NCBI RefSeq assembly: GCF_001949145.1
Contig: NW_019091388.1
Location: 1,354,335-1,418,334 of the forward strand
DNA length: 64,000 bases
Origin: Acanthaster planci
Taxonomy: Eukaryota; Echinodermata; Asteroidea; Valvatida; Acanthasteridae
Direction of reading: 5' to 3'
Shown piece after piece: positions 52,801-64,000 of the stretch (the stretch's first letter is position 1; each line of letters begins with the position of its first letter). The position numbers and the translations under genes are program-made. Below the pieces are notes generated by a model. The model was not told the origin of the DNA. It did not search any database and saw only the letters and a program-made list of their open reading frames with translations.

Positions 52801-55800
52801 ATGCCTCTTCGACCAATAGGGTGTTGTGATTTGCCCGAATGCACGCGCGCGTCAAACTGAAGAATGTGCGTGTGAGTGAGGTGCTACCACAGTTAAGAAA
52901 AAGAGAAACTGGTCGCCGAATTCAAAATATTCTCATGAGGAGACAGATGGAATGCTCGCTTGTATTCCGTGAGGCAAGATGCCGAGTGGAATGGAACATA
53001 TTCCAGCAGTCAGTCAATCACTTCATGAAATTATACTTTCCACTGCACTTTGACCATGAAATGAGACCTCTACCGTGGCACATAACTTGCCGTGTGTTTG
53101 GAAGAATTAGAATCATTTCATTATGACTGACGACCAGGTTCTGAGACTTGTGTACAAAACTACCAAAAATTTGGTTCTAATTTGTTTTTGGTTTACCTTG
53201 TTAAAGAAACTAATTTCACGTTACTAGTTCTTAATGCCACTATCTATCCATCTGGGGGGTTTGAGAATTTAAGAATGAACCATGGACTGCAAAATTAAGG
53301 AAAATAATTGAGAGACAAAGTTACTTTTGTAGAAGTAATTAATCCGTTCTCGAGTTGTAAAGTGCACGCACGAACAAGAATGCGAACTGTGTGCACGCAC
53401 TACACGTGCGCAATTTCCATTGAAGGTCTGTCGCGCGCCTGCTACACAGAGGCCGTGACTGGTGCCCGGCTTTAACCCGCCTGTCGAAATAAAAAAAATT
53501 CAGTTCCATTTTTGTCGGATCGGGGGCTTCAGACTGACGAGTAACCCCCTCTTGGTTACCCCTAAATGTTCATTTTTTTCTGCTTTATATTTCGGTTTGT
53601 AAACATAAATTTGCGACAAGACCTGCTATTTCATAAGAATAACCTCTGTCAGCTGGCTTTATTAAAGGGTTCTTGTATGGGCATAAGTTCATCTCTTTTG
53701 GAAGTGTTTACCATACAAATTTAATTCGATCGTAGAGTTTTATTGGTTAAAGATGTATAAATAAACAATATTGTACAGATCTGATTTTTATTGAAATGAA
53801 ACAGTAACTTTTTTGATAATTGAGGAATAAAAAAGAGGATTACACTGCGGGCATGATGATCCTGATGAACAGGCGTAAGCGAAGCTATAAACTGATCAGG
53901 AACACAGTATGCCGAGGCAGTGCTGGTGCGCGCACGTGCGGTAAGTGGCGATTACGCACAAAATTGTGCTGTTGATCGGCCTTTCCTTTTCCATTCGTAA
54001 ACCAAACATATAATAAGCAGACTGAATTGGTATTGGCAGTTACGACTTGGATTTTAAAGCAATGGACAGATAGCTAGACTGTGTCAAAGTTTTAAAAAAT
54101 CTCCTAATTCATACGTTTTTTTGGGGGGGTTGGGAGATGCTCTCCTAAAACCCTCAGCCTCACGTAGGCCTACATCAAACAGCTGGAAACTTAAGTTCAT
54201 GTGTACTATGTACATGTTTGGAGTCCTTTGTAATCATAAGTGCCTTCCGATATTCTTGTCAATGTTTTGTCAACAATTTTTGTCAGTGTGCTTAAAATTC
54301 ATTGGCTTATTTTGGGAGGTTGAAGTTTATGGTAATGCTGGAGCTCTGTGTGGTTATGGGGCGATGGATCCCAACAATGTGCAATTTCAAAATACTCAAT
54401 AATCTCAAAATAAGTGAGTTCTCGTTTTTAAATTCAGGCCCAAGAGATCATGATTGTTAATCGCCGTTATTGACTTTCATATCAGTCGATTTTTTTAAAT
54501 ACTTATTTGTGCCAGCGCGTTCTCAAAAAGTTCTCCATCTCTAACAAAAATGTATTTGGTACAACTTTTAAAATGGGACAAATCAAGAGATATGAGTAAA
54601 TTGCTAGCAACAGAAATTTGCCAAAGCTTTGCTGGATAGTACCATCTCCCCTCGACACGGAACTGCCAGGAGTCCCTTAACTGCTATCAAATTTTGTGGA
54701 CACCTGTTGTCTGTCTAGTTTAAGTCCACCTGTTGACACATAATACATGCTAGAAAATGGCTAAGATTTGTACAAATCCTGAATTTTAATTATATAATTA
54801 TCCCTTACTGGCCGTAGTAGACTCAGCTTGCGTGCAGGTTACTAGACCAACTGTCACCAACGCACGCCACTGCCTCGCCCCCGGCCCGATGATGTGTGTA
54901 CTCTGTATGGAGATCAATGGTACTAGCGGCTGATAACTACGTTGTTCGTGCTTGATTTCATAGATTCGGCGTAGACTTCGGTTTCGCTGGTTCCAGTCTA
55001 GTCAGAGCTTAAACATGTGATTATCGATGTGCGTGTACCCAGCTCGGAATCTCGTACGCTGAATAGATTCGCGCGCACACTGTACGAATTGCATTGGAGA
55101 ACGCGGTTGAATGAATGGCAATAATTAACGTTACTTCATAGTACATTTTCCTGTTTTTGTCTTTTGTGGTGATATGTCGAATTTCTTAACCCACCAGCTG
55201 TGGAGAAAAGGAGGTATAGCAGTTACAGGCGTGAAATTGGCTCTTTGAAAAAGGTAGAAGTGTTGAAAAGTTTAGTTATAAAATTTTTCGCCCGATTTTT
55301 GGCCCGGTATATTCTGGACTAGACTTCCTCCGTAACGTAGTACGGTCAGGGATTCCACCTGGGCCAGATGACGGGGAAGTTCAGGTATTGCATAAAATTA
55401 ATGGTCTGTTTTCATTTTATAAGCAGGTGCCCGGTGTTGTCCCTCTGACTTCGATAAAGCTCCGAGCAAGAACGGTTGGGAGAGAACAGTTAGTACCATA
55501 GTGGTATTTGTTCGAACTAAAACATCTCTTCCACTAGTAAGGGCTATTCTCTTCCACGAAATTTTGTACAGGATGCTTGGGTAACGCAAAGCATTGTGGG
55601 GAGCTCGGGCACTGTGTGAAAGTGACGACACAACCACTATTACAAACTTGACGCCGATAACGCCTTCGATACTCTTGAGTACGCTTTTTTGTTTCTTTAT
55701 ATTTTAATTGATTAGATGAATTTCGTTTAAGCTTCGCCTTGAATTTTATTCAGTAATCATTAAATACTGTACAAAGGGTTGGGAATGAAATTAACAATGG

Positions 55801-58800
55801 TAGTACCGTGACATACTAAATAACCGTGTAAAAGACTTACTACTGGAAAGGAGGCTATTTGGTCAAATTGAGGAGGAAAGGGATTATAGGACAAACATGC
55901 CAACTGAAAAGAATTGGTTGATGCATTTATGAAGACAGTTATCAAGATTTTTTCTTTACTTTTAATGAAATATCTCATCCTTTCCAACTACACGCATTAC
56001 AACTTCGGACAAGCTCAAATAATTTAGTAGCGATACCGGAGACACGTCGACAGACGGCTGTCGAAACCAAGCCAATTCATTGTGACTTCATTCCGTGATT
56101 TCATGTGGCGAGTAATGATGTTTTAAAAAATCCCCATCTTACATCTACATGCTATGTTGACTTACCGGTAGTTTTTCCGAAATAACACTACCTTCTACGT
56201 TTACGTATACCCCAAAAGGCCGTCCGTCGTCATCATTACTTATAAACATCACACAATGGTCTTTACGAACGTTAATACAGAACAGCCTTTCATTTACTTT
56301 TACCAGACGACAAATGACGCTTCGTAAAACGTACAGGCACACAAGCAGGTGTACAACTTCTAATCTCTTCATACTTGGGTGTTTTAAAGCACAGTTTTTC
56401 GTACATGACTTTTTCCAGGCTTATACAAATACTCAAAGGGGCAAAAGACGGATACAATTTCTGTGGCGTCAGAGAAGCACTGCAATATTTTCCTAACGTA
56501 GGCGTTATGACTGAAGGCTTTTGGTCTTTCTACAGTCCAGTATATTTCATTGTGAATTATAGATAGAAGACAGAATGAGGAAAATCATTAGTAAAATAAT
56601 ACGATTCATTTCAATTGGTTAAGTCTGGCTAAAGTCTATCTTACAGGCGTAATATTTTGCAACAATACAAACTAGTACAGCCCACAGAGTTAAAAGAGAT
56701 CACGCGACACCACCCCCTTCCTGTACAATACATCTATTTACATCATCTCATCAAGTCTTCCTGTGCTCACATTGGAAGCACAGGGTTTTTCCCTTGAGAA
56801 AAGAAATCAGATATCAATTTTTACAATTTCAGCGGCTGCGGTGAAGTAAATATTTGTGTGTTTCGTCAAGCTGCTGCACGGACCTCCGACATTTCGCTCA
56901 GGAAAAAATGTCAAAATTATTCCAACTAACGTCCAGCAATGACGACTCCGACCACTTGAATGGAGTATATTTACTAACAATTATAAACTAAGTCCGGAAA
57001 TTGGACTTGACACTGACACCACGGCCGTTTGACCATACTTGGTAATATTTTAAAATAAAAGCACCATTTTATTTGATTGTACATGTAATACTCACGGGTA
57101 ATTAACACATTCAGACAATATTAATTTGTGAAGTTACTGTGACATTATACACCATTGAAGAATTTTTTGTCTCAAAGGGAAAGAACTTGACATTATGAAG
57201 CGAGGTATTTTCATTTTCATATATAACTTCAGTCTTAGCTCTCAGGGAAAAAACCAGCAAGTTTTTTTTCTTAGTGAAAAATGAATGTGACCTGTAACAA
57301 CAGAAGCAGAGCAGTTATTTCTGAATGTTGGTGTCAGATTTAGTGGGACATCCCGGGGAAAAGAGAACAAAAAATAAAACAAAATAAAACCGCACTCTTT
57401 GACCACAATGCGTATGTCTCGGCACAAGAAATAAAGTGGGTATTGGCAACGTGCTCCTCCCACCCCTCACAAAATTCTACGGAGGAAATACGTCACAGCT
57501 ACCGGAGCGCAAAGCACTGTGGGTTACTGCTATCATAATCCAATGCATGTCCATGAGTGTGCAAGACTTACTGATAAAGGAAAGCAATGAATTACCGTAC
57601 AACTGCAATTGCTGAATTTAGCAGCTCGATACAATTGGCCCAGCACGGCAAACAAATTAAAATTTCATGAAACACTACTGGTACTTCCCAGATACAGCAC
57701 AGTTTTACTATTCATACAAAACTTGCCACTCGGGCACCCAATAACATTAAAATACTGACTCACTATATCAGATTTCTGGCGACTGGATGTCAGCTTTTCT
57801 ACAAGCAAGTATCTCATCATTTAATGATAACAAAAAGGCCATAAATTCGATGACATTTCAGCGATAGCCTAACCCGCACATGGTGTGAATGTCGATCCGA
57901 AAAAATTCCGGGAACCATCTTCCACTTCAACTGCACACCTAAATCCGATGATGGAATTTGGCACAGCTCGGCAAGTAAGAAACCGACAAAAAATATTTTG
58001 ATTACTCTTATCCAAGGTGTCATCTGAAGGTCAATTTTGACCAATATCTCCAAGCCCACGCTCATTAGAAAAACATTCTCTACCATGTCGAGACTATACA
58101 CAGTTACTTGCAGTAAAGAAGGGAAAAATGAACAAAAAAGGAAAATTTTGAACCAAAAATACAAATATATAAAAACAATAACTAATGAATACAATGTAGA
58201 CATTCAGTGACGCTCAGATCATTATAAACATTTTCTTACACGTACCAAAATAACAAATTTTCCATATTCACTGAAGTATCTTTACCAGAGTTGTGCTGTG
58301 AATTATTGATCTTGTGTAGTTCAGGTCCACATCCAAGTATTTTTAGTACACGCTATTTCTCCACGTGAAAATTAGAAAAAAAAATCACAAAAATAAATTA
58401 ATAAATGGAGATTATACAATATACCTTCAGCAGGTGAAAAGAGAGTACAGGTTGGTTGTTAATTATATGAGAAGCATTTTAATCATCGATTTAAATATTT
58501 GATAAATTGAACAGGTTCCTCATTATAAATACAATTTCTTTTGTACAATTTTTTTTGGATGACAAAGTCAGTCAAAAATACAACCAAAGCCTGACAACAG
58601 GACAGAGAGATGCCGATTTAGTGAAAGTTGTTTATATTTTGTAACAGTAAGAGGAATTTACGTCCACATTTGGGTAAAACACGGAACCACTGGGTATTCA
58701 TTATATTATCACAATGATGGTAATTACTAATAGACAGTCAATAATATAATGTTCTCATTCCAATTTGGTGTAATGTAAAAAGGATTGTTTCTCCATACAT

Positions 58801-59633
58801 TCGTTTGTAAATTTTTGACAGTTAGGTAATTTCACCTGTCAAAACCATGACCTGAATTGTCAAATATCATTTATGTTGTTTTCCACCAACATTCAATACT
58901 GTCATTTCCCTGTCTCGGGGTAGTCTAAAAAAGAAACAGATTCATCAAATCTGTAAGATGATGTGAAAGTGTCCAAGCTATCAGACACAACAGCATTAAG
59001 GTTTGTGTCAGTAAGTCAATTTGAAAAAAAAAATCATTTCAATTCTACAGTGCTTAGCCAAAGCTATGGAATCAGCCTAGGCCAAACTGTTCAACTCGAG
59101 TGGGCTGATTCCGCGCACTGGTCAGAGTGTTGAGAGAAATACGGCGATTATATTCATTTAAGGTCAGACCGGGTCTTCAATATGTATCATACATCATATA
59201 CATGGTTGACAAACAGCACCGTTGACTTATAAGTAACTTATATGTGACAAGGCTGCTTGGGAGAGGTGACTTGGGTTCAAGTGACTGGCAGCTCGCCCAT
59301 GTTGTTCTTGTTCCTGGCACAAATGCTTGGGAACCGGTGACTGTATGGTTCCAACTGAACCTGTCCGTTGGGTGCCTCGTTGTCCTTGGATTGACAGAGG
59401 GCGGTCTACACGGTGAGTGGACCGAGCTCACATCCACAGAGATCACTGAGGCTCCTCGCATCAAAAGCACCCTCCTAAGTGCACCAGAGTCACTCAAGTT
59501 GAACTTTCCACGACCCTTTGACATGCTCTGACTGCGATAGTGGAATCCTTGATGGAAGCCAGTGATCTATCGTGCCACTGTGACACTCCCGGAGTAATTT
59601 AACAACCAACAAAAAATCTCTTTTCTTGTTGCA
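49811..59633. other. Upstream flank of the LRR exon and downstream flank of APBA
   Basis: No exon is recognised. CpG is relatively common at 49870-50700, which may include the 5' region of the LRR gene (minus strand). Two copies of a CCCACA(A/G)TGCTTTGCG-type motif lie at 55584-55600 and 57507-57527. The part above about 57 kb is AT-rich. Opposing frames at 59177-59531 are unsupported. Confidence 0.4.
53843..53921. other. Structured hairpin with a retroelement-tail-like motif
   Basis: The outer arms ACTGC...GGCAT pair with ATGCC...GCAGT, and the inner arms TCCTGAT pair with ATCAGGA. The loop carries CTGATGA followed by AGGCGTAAGC and GAA. The order CTGATGA, short hairpin, GAA resembles the 3' tails of some LINE or Penelope-like elements. 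No coding remnant of such an element was seen next to it. Confidence 0.3.
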
Positions 59634-59639
59634 TTTATT
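59634..59639 (-). terminator. Probable poly(A) signal of the APBA gene
   Basis: AATAAA on the minus strand, about 360 nt past the APBA stop codon. It is followed downstream on that strand by a T/GT-rich run (TTTTTTGTTGGTTGTT, near 59600-59615) that fits a downstream element, so cleavage may fall near 59610-59620. Other AATAAA matches lie further down in this AT-rich flank, so longer 3' UTR forms are possible. Confidence 0.4.
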
Positions 59640-59994
59640 ATTATACAATGAACCCACTCTGATCTCGTGAGATCAAGGTAATTCTTACAAGCCAAGTTCC
59701 AGGCAGACTGGAGCCTCTCTCATGAACCAAACTTGACGATGCTGGGGGCTCAGCCCCTTGCCTCCTGTTGCTAGTGCAATCACCTGACGGTGGTATACTT
59801 CCACAAATCTCACACCCCTCCTGGGTGCAACGGGGAATGTAATTGAACGAGGATTTCATTGGAATAACACTGACCTTAACAGCAATTATCACAAGAGTCT
59901 TCTTTCTTTTGTCCAAATTTAGTTCTTATGTACAAATATTTACAAAGGATTTCGTTTTCCCTTTTATCTCTCAATAGCAAGAGTTTCTTTACTC

Positions 59995-60066
59995 TCAGAT
60001 ATAGACTGGCTGCTCCTGTCCTGTAAGTAGCTTGTACATTGAGAGTGGCATTGTCTTCATACGAAT
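59995..60066 (-). CDS. APBA: APBA (X11/Mint) adaptor, last coding exon with C-terminal tail and stop
   Basis: The exon encodes 23 residues and a TGA stop at 59995-59997. The frame begins IRMKTMPLSMYKLL and ends GQEQPVYI, the end of PDZ2 and the C-terminal tail of APBA proteins. The vertebrate tail ends the same way (QPVYI). In mammalian X11/Mint the tail folds back into the first PDZ domain and autoinhibits it, and the conserved tyrosine before the final isoleucine is present here. The acceptor is CCTTTGCAG immediately above 60066. It joins in phase 0 to the exon ending VGE at 63581, so no coding exon is missing between them. The intervening intron is 3,514 bp. Confidence 0.93.
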   Translation of the reverse strand: MRMKTMPLSMYKLLTGQEQPVYI

Positions 60067-63000
60067 CTGCAAAGGAAAAAAAGAATTGTCACTTTTCTTT
60101 CCAAGGACTTGCACAAAGCTGAATAAAAGAATAAAGGAGTTTCTTCTCCACTTTCCTTTTCCTGAAGCTACTTTGCTGTTGTTGTTTAAAGGTTTCTTGG
60201 GGTTCGGTCTGCAACATATTTTGCAATTTTTTTTCTCATAAAATATTTAGCTATACACGCCAATTTAAAGCTCAGAAAACAAAACAAGTCCCCAAAGAAG
60301 GCCCTATCTGCTAAACTGAGTTGAAAATCCACCCTCCAAATCAGAGAATAATTATGCCATCTTTGAAAAAGGGGGGGGGGAACTGCCTCAACGGGTGAGC
60401 AGAGTTTTGAGACACTTCTTTTCTAACCTCCCAAAGATGTCTCAAGAATTCTCACAAAATACCTAATCCTGTCTAGGCCAGACAAACTGGGCATTTTTGC
60501 GAGGCCTCTTAGTTAATCCTCCTCGGGGTAAGGCAATGATGACACAGTCTCTGCACTGAAACTTTCAAGGGAAGTCAGGTTCCACACCTGCCCACGTGTT
60601 TCAGAGGGAAATTATTAACTGCGTATGTCCCATTTTAGGGTCACTTGCATACGTAATGAGGGTCATGTGAATTCGTGCCAGGCAAGCAGCTGTTTCATTT
60701 CATGAAATTTACATTTTTTTTTTCAGTTTCAGGAAATAAAAATTCCTTTGCTGACGGTTTTCTTCTAGACTTTGTCTCTTCCCGACCGAATGCGTTTGCA
60801 TATTGACCTCATGCATGGCTGATTCCGTTCATCCCACATAATCTTAAGGCCTTGCAAATGTAAGAATTCAGTGACTCGGGAACGAAAGACAAACACAAAA
60901 GTACCGTAAGTTAACATGAAGTTTATTATTGAAACCAAGGTCTATCTGTCATTATGACATTGCCAGGAAATGTTGAAATTCACGGTATATATCCCCAGTT
61001 TTACATGTACTTTACATGCGTGAACCACCCGAACCGGCTCCGACGAGAATTTCCATATACACGTGCATGCACATATATGCTGCGGTAAGCTTGTAACAGG
61101 CTGCAGCGTACCATGCATGGTACGTGGCTGGGTCGGTTTTGTGCAGGTAAAACACATATTTTGCACAACGTGGAAGTATCAAAACTCATGAAAGTCAAAC
61201 AAAAAAAAACCAACTAGATAGAACTGATTATATTGTGCAGTTAAGATGCTGGCCTATACAGTGTCTTACTGTTCTGGGAAAACTTCTAAAATTGAGAAAT
61301 TTAGTAGAAAAAAAGACCAAGAGATCAACTGAAAATGGGAACAGTTTATCATCTTAGCAACCACTTGAGGCTAAATTTCATATTTATGTAGCATTTCTTT
61401 TCATGATTTTGTAGCGTTTTAATTGGTTTGAGTATTCTAGAGCACATACAAAGAGTTTCAAAGAGATTGTTTGTTAATTTTGTGCAAATGAAGTCTTCAA
61501 AATGAGAAGACTCAACAGAGGATTGGCAAGTTGCTAAGGGCAATTCCATGTGGTTTATAAGGGTCTGGTCAAGTAATTGCCGCACACAGTCAAAGTAGTT
61601 AATTTCCAAATATTGAATGGGAGTGAAACATACATGTGCTTTCCTCAATCCTACAAAATCTTCCCAAACCAAAGAGTAGACTTTTAAGCATCTTGGTGGA
61701 ATAGGGAACGCAGAGGATTGCAAGGCCAATAAGTCAGTTACATATGCCTTTCCCCACTCCATGTACTGCAGTGTTTTATTCACGCCTTCTCCAAGTCCAA
61801 CAGGAAATTTGTTTTCTTTTTTTAATGTTTTCACCTGCAGTTTATCAGCCTATTTTAATCAATTACCGCACATTACCTTGTGTCGCCTCTTTATGAATAC
61901 ATTTATTTGTCCAAGTATATTTATCAGCTCATATTGTACTGGTCATTCATTGCTTTAGCCCGTGTTCCTCCGTCTTGCCTCTATGCTTTTTAGAGGCCAT
62001 TTTGTTTCAATGTTTTAAAGGTTTTTAAGTCTTAACCTTTGTTTTAGATATTTTATATTCAATATTCATATTCTGATTTTTGGTTTATTCATTACATTTA
62101 ATCTTAACTACTCGATAACTCTCAGATTAAATTAATCCCCTTAATTATGATTTAAAGCTCCCATGGAAACCAGTTTTATAACTGATAACACCACCATGTA
62201 TAAATAAAATAGTAAATAAATAAATAAGTTAATGAATGGTACTGAGTGGTACACAGGAACTACACATGTTGTAATTACACAAAACTGACATAGGTCACAA
62301 GGCCACAGTGGCCACAGTATTTTGAAATGTTGTGCCTTGTGGAGACCCAGGAGAATGGGTTGACTAGGTCTCCACAAGAAATTTCTAAAGGTGTATGGGT
62401 CTCCACAAGGATTTCACAAAACTGATATTTGGAAATCGCTCAAAAAGGAGAAATTTTTCATGTGTAAGAATCTGTTACAAATTGAAGAGTTGAAGAATTG
62501 AAGAAGGCAAAGAATTTGAAAAATCAAACAAACAAACAAACAAAACAAACAAACAAACAAACAAACAAACACCCCAACAACCCCAACAAACAAACAACCA
62601 AACAAACAAACAAACAAAAGACTTCTCCATGACTCTGATACAGTTAAACATTCTACCATAATCCTTCAAAGCGCTCTGCTAAGACAGCTTAGCACTGGTG
62701 ATACATTGTGACCAAAAAAACCCCTTGTCTTTCATTATATTTGGGAACCCGGGAAAGCACTTAACCGTTTCATACTAATCACACACAGACAAAATAACAT
62801 CTAATTTCCACAATGTCCCCCCAAAGCAGAACTGTGCAACAAATTCTGTCAATGACTAACTAAGGGATGTCTGCCGTTCAACCTGGAGTAACCCCTTGAT
62901 TTTTTTTTTTGAACCAACTGATTCTGCCTGAGAGTGGGCTGGAACCGGACTGTCCCTAGGCTAGCACATCAGTCCACATTTGACAGGGTCTGTGTGACAA

Positions 63001-63580
63001 GATCCTGCAGTATGACTGCACTGGAGCTCCCCCCCATTCATTAACCTTTGTCCATCGTCGTCTTGATAGTGTGTTAAAATCAGACATGTTTTCCATTCAG
63101 GCATGACCACCTGCCGTAGGAAGACTGACGGCATGAAATAAACCACCCACCTTATATTTAGACATTAGAAGCAGAAAGAAATAATTTTCAGCTTTTTTTT
63201 GTCTTTTCAAAGGCACTGAAGTTCACACGTCCAGTGTTACAGTTTTGAAGATCTTTTCTAGCAGCACCAATGGTGAATTGTGAGGCACACACTCTCCCCC
63301 TTCCCAAGACAAATTTCTTTATTACTAGAAAGTACTACAAAAGTTCAGCATCTTCCAAAGCCTAGTAGCCAAAGTGTACATGGTTTTGAATTGTCTTAAA
63401 ACTTTTCCACTTTGCATCGAAAAGCTGAAAGTAAAGTGTCCTCAGAAATGATAACTTGCAAAATTTGAATGCAAACACTCTCAAGAAAACGGATTATGAA
63501 AATTTGAATTCCAATTTATAATCTTGTTTGAAAAAAGGCACAAAACAGTGATATAAATGAAGTAGAAATCAGGGATTCAC
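60067..63580 (-). other. Last intron of the APBA gene
   Basis: GT-AG intron, phase 0, between the two APBA exons. It begins GTGAAT and ends TTTGCAG when read on the minus strand. It holds an interrupted (CAAA)n tract, an 18-bp palindrome and a G tract near 60370. Open frames inside it, including one of 161 codons at 61349-61834, show no recognisable domain and are treated as chance. Confidence 0.85.
62525..62619. repeat. (CAAA)n microsatellite, interrupted
   Basis: About 95 bp of CAAA units broken by CCCCAACA and ACCA interruptions, inside the last APBA intron. Confidence 0.95.
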
Positions 63581-63721
63581 CTCTCCAACAGACGTGGACA
63601 ACATCTCTACAATCTTCTCGTGCGCCGTGGCTACGACGCTGGCCCCATTGATCTCGATGATGCGGTGACCCACCCGCACTCCTCCCCTCTCGGCGATACC
63701 TCCTCGCATTAAACTGCATAT
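63581..63721 (-). CDS. APBA: APBA (X11/Mint) adaptor, penultimate coding exon: second PDZ domain
   Basis: This exon encodes 47 residues of the second PDZ domain of an APBA/X11/Mint/LIN-10 adaptor, a cytosolic scaffold that binds the APP cytoplasmic tail and Munc18 and works in neuronal trafficking. The frame reads [20 protein letters not shown] and then RIIEING and HEKIV, the PDZ core from strand C through helix B, and matches vertebrate APBA PDZ2 from memory at nearly every position. The acceptor is a pyrimidine-rich tract ending TTTAG just above 63721. The donor is GAG|GTGAAT at 63580 downward. The exon is 141 bp and phase 0 at both ends. The GLGF-type carboxylate loop lies in an upstream exon outside the window. 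Product family is near certain. The paralogue cannot be set, because invertebrates usually carry one such gene. Confidence 0.93.
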
Positions 63722-64000
63722 CTAAATGAGAGAAAGCAGCTTGGGTTACAAGGATAACTGTAAAAATAGAAATACAATTCGAGATTATATTACAATGGGC
63801 ATGTTTATCGCCAGGAATATCGTAGGGAAAGGAAGCACTTATCAGTAGCTAAGTGACAAACCATCAATAGTGGAACAGGTTTAATTTCAAGGCGCTTTCA
63901 AGCAAATCGCTGATTTTTATCCCCTTTCCTTATTTTCTTTTGCTACTTTACTTTTTTTTTCCTTCTTCCCCTTTCATTGTTTTCCCAGGGGGTGGGGGGT
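63722..64000 (-). other. APBA intron (partial)
   Basis: Intron sequence ending in the acceptor for the PDZ exon. It contains a long purine-rich tract on the minus strand (63920-63990). No upstream exon lies within the window. Confidence 0.75.

Noticed and set aside
57817-58203. 128-codon hydrophobic minus-strand frame
   Set aside because: AT-rich sequence in the downstream flank of APBA. Phe/Ile/Leu bias reflects composition, with no domain.
61349-61834. 161-codon minus-strand frame inside the APBA intron
   Set aside because: The two APBA exons join in phase without it and it has no recognisable domain.
1-64000. CRISPR arrays, operons or prokaryotic gene systems
   Set aside because: No regularly spaced repeats, no densely packed genes and clear spliceosomal exons show this is an animal genome.

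Overview
This is eukaryotic, animal-type DNA. It is AT-rich, carries almost no long open frames, and contains spliced exons with GT/AG borders and decayed transposable elements. The one gene I can name firmly is the 3' end of an APBA (X11/Mint, LIN-10 family) adaptor gene on the minus strand at the right edge. Its second PDZ domain and C-terminal tail are close to the vertebrate proteins. With the strong excess of the palindrome TAGGCCTA, this suggests an invertebrate deuterostome such as an echinoderm or hemichordate. The species call is an inference and could be wrong.

Layout. 0-2 kb: two exon-like segments on the plus strand (874-1032 and 1519-1741) with good splice sites but no family I recognise. 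3.4-4.1 kb: a 714-bp internally deleted Tc1/mariner element with 54-bp terminal inverted repeats, a TA duplication and a dead transposase remnant. 5.4-5.5 kb: a 132-bp near-perfect palindromic element. 7.0-12.4 kb: a tRNA-derived SINE-like fragment, two copies of a ~350-bp foldback element (7199-7547 and 12042-12400) and an 80-bp hairpin. 12.4-33.7 kb: mostly non-coding, with one weak exon candidate (14605-14756), a doubled cAMP-response palindrome (23951-23970) and a diverged inverted-repeat pair near 26 kb. 33667-34109: an assembly gap of N.

34-49 kb: a frameshifted non-LTR (LINE) reverse transcriptase (about 36100-36830), a 31-bp perfect palindrome (41465-41495), a degenerate GGACA-type array (about 41840-42130) and an exon candidate (47170-47401). 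49599-49810, minus strand: a convincing first coding exon with a signal peptide and a leucine-rich-repeat N-terminal cysteine cap. It ends in phase 2 at a GTAAGT donor, which resembles exon 1 of leucine-rich-repeat receptors of the LGR/glycoprotein-hormone-receptor type. 50-59 kb: non-coding, with copies of a CCCACAATGC-type motif. 59.6-63.7 kb: the last two coding exons, the last intron and a likely poly(A) signal of the APBA gene.

The genes seen do not form a pathway or cluster. They are the ends of separate, long, intron-rich animal genes separated by repeat-bearing sequence. Nearly all open frames of 60-190 codons here are chance frames. I found no evidence of a new multi-gene system. The items most worth following up are the foldback/palindromic repeat families, the LRR first exon and the unassigned exons.
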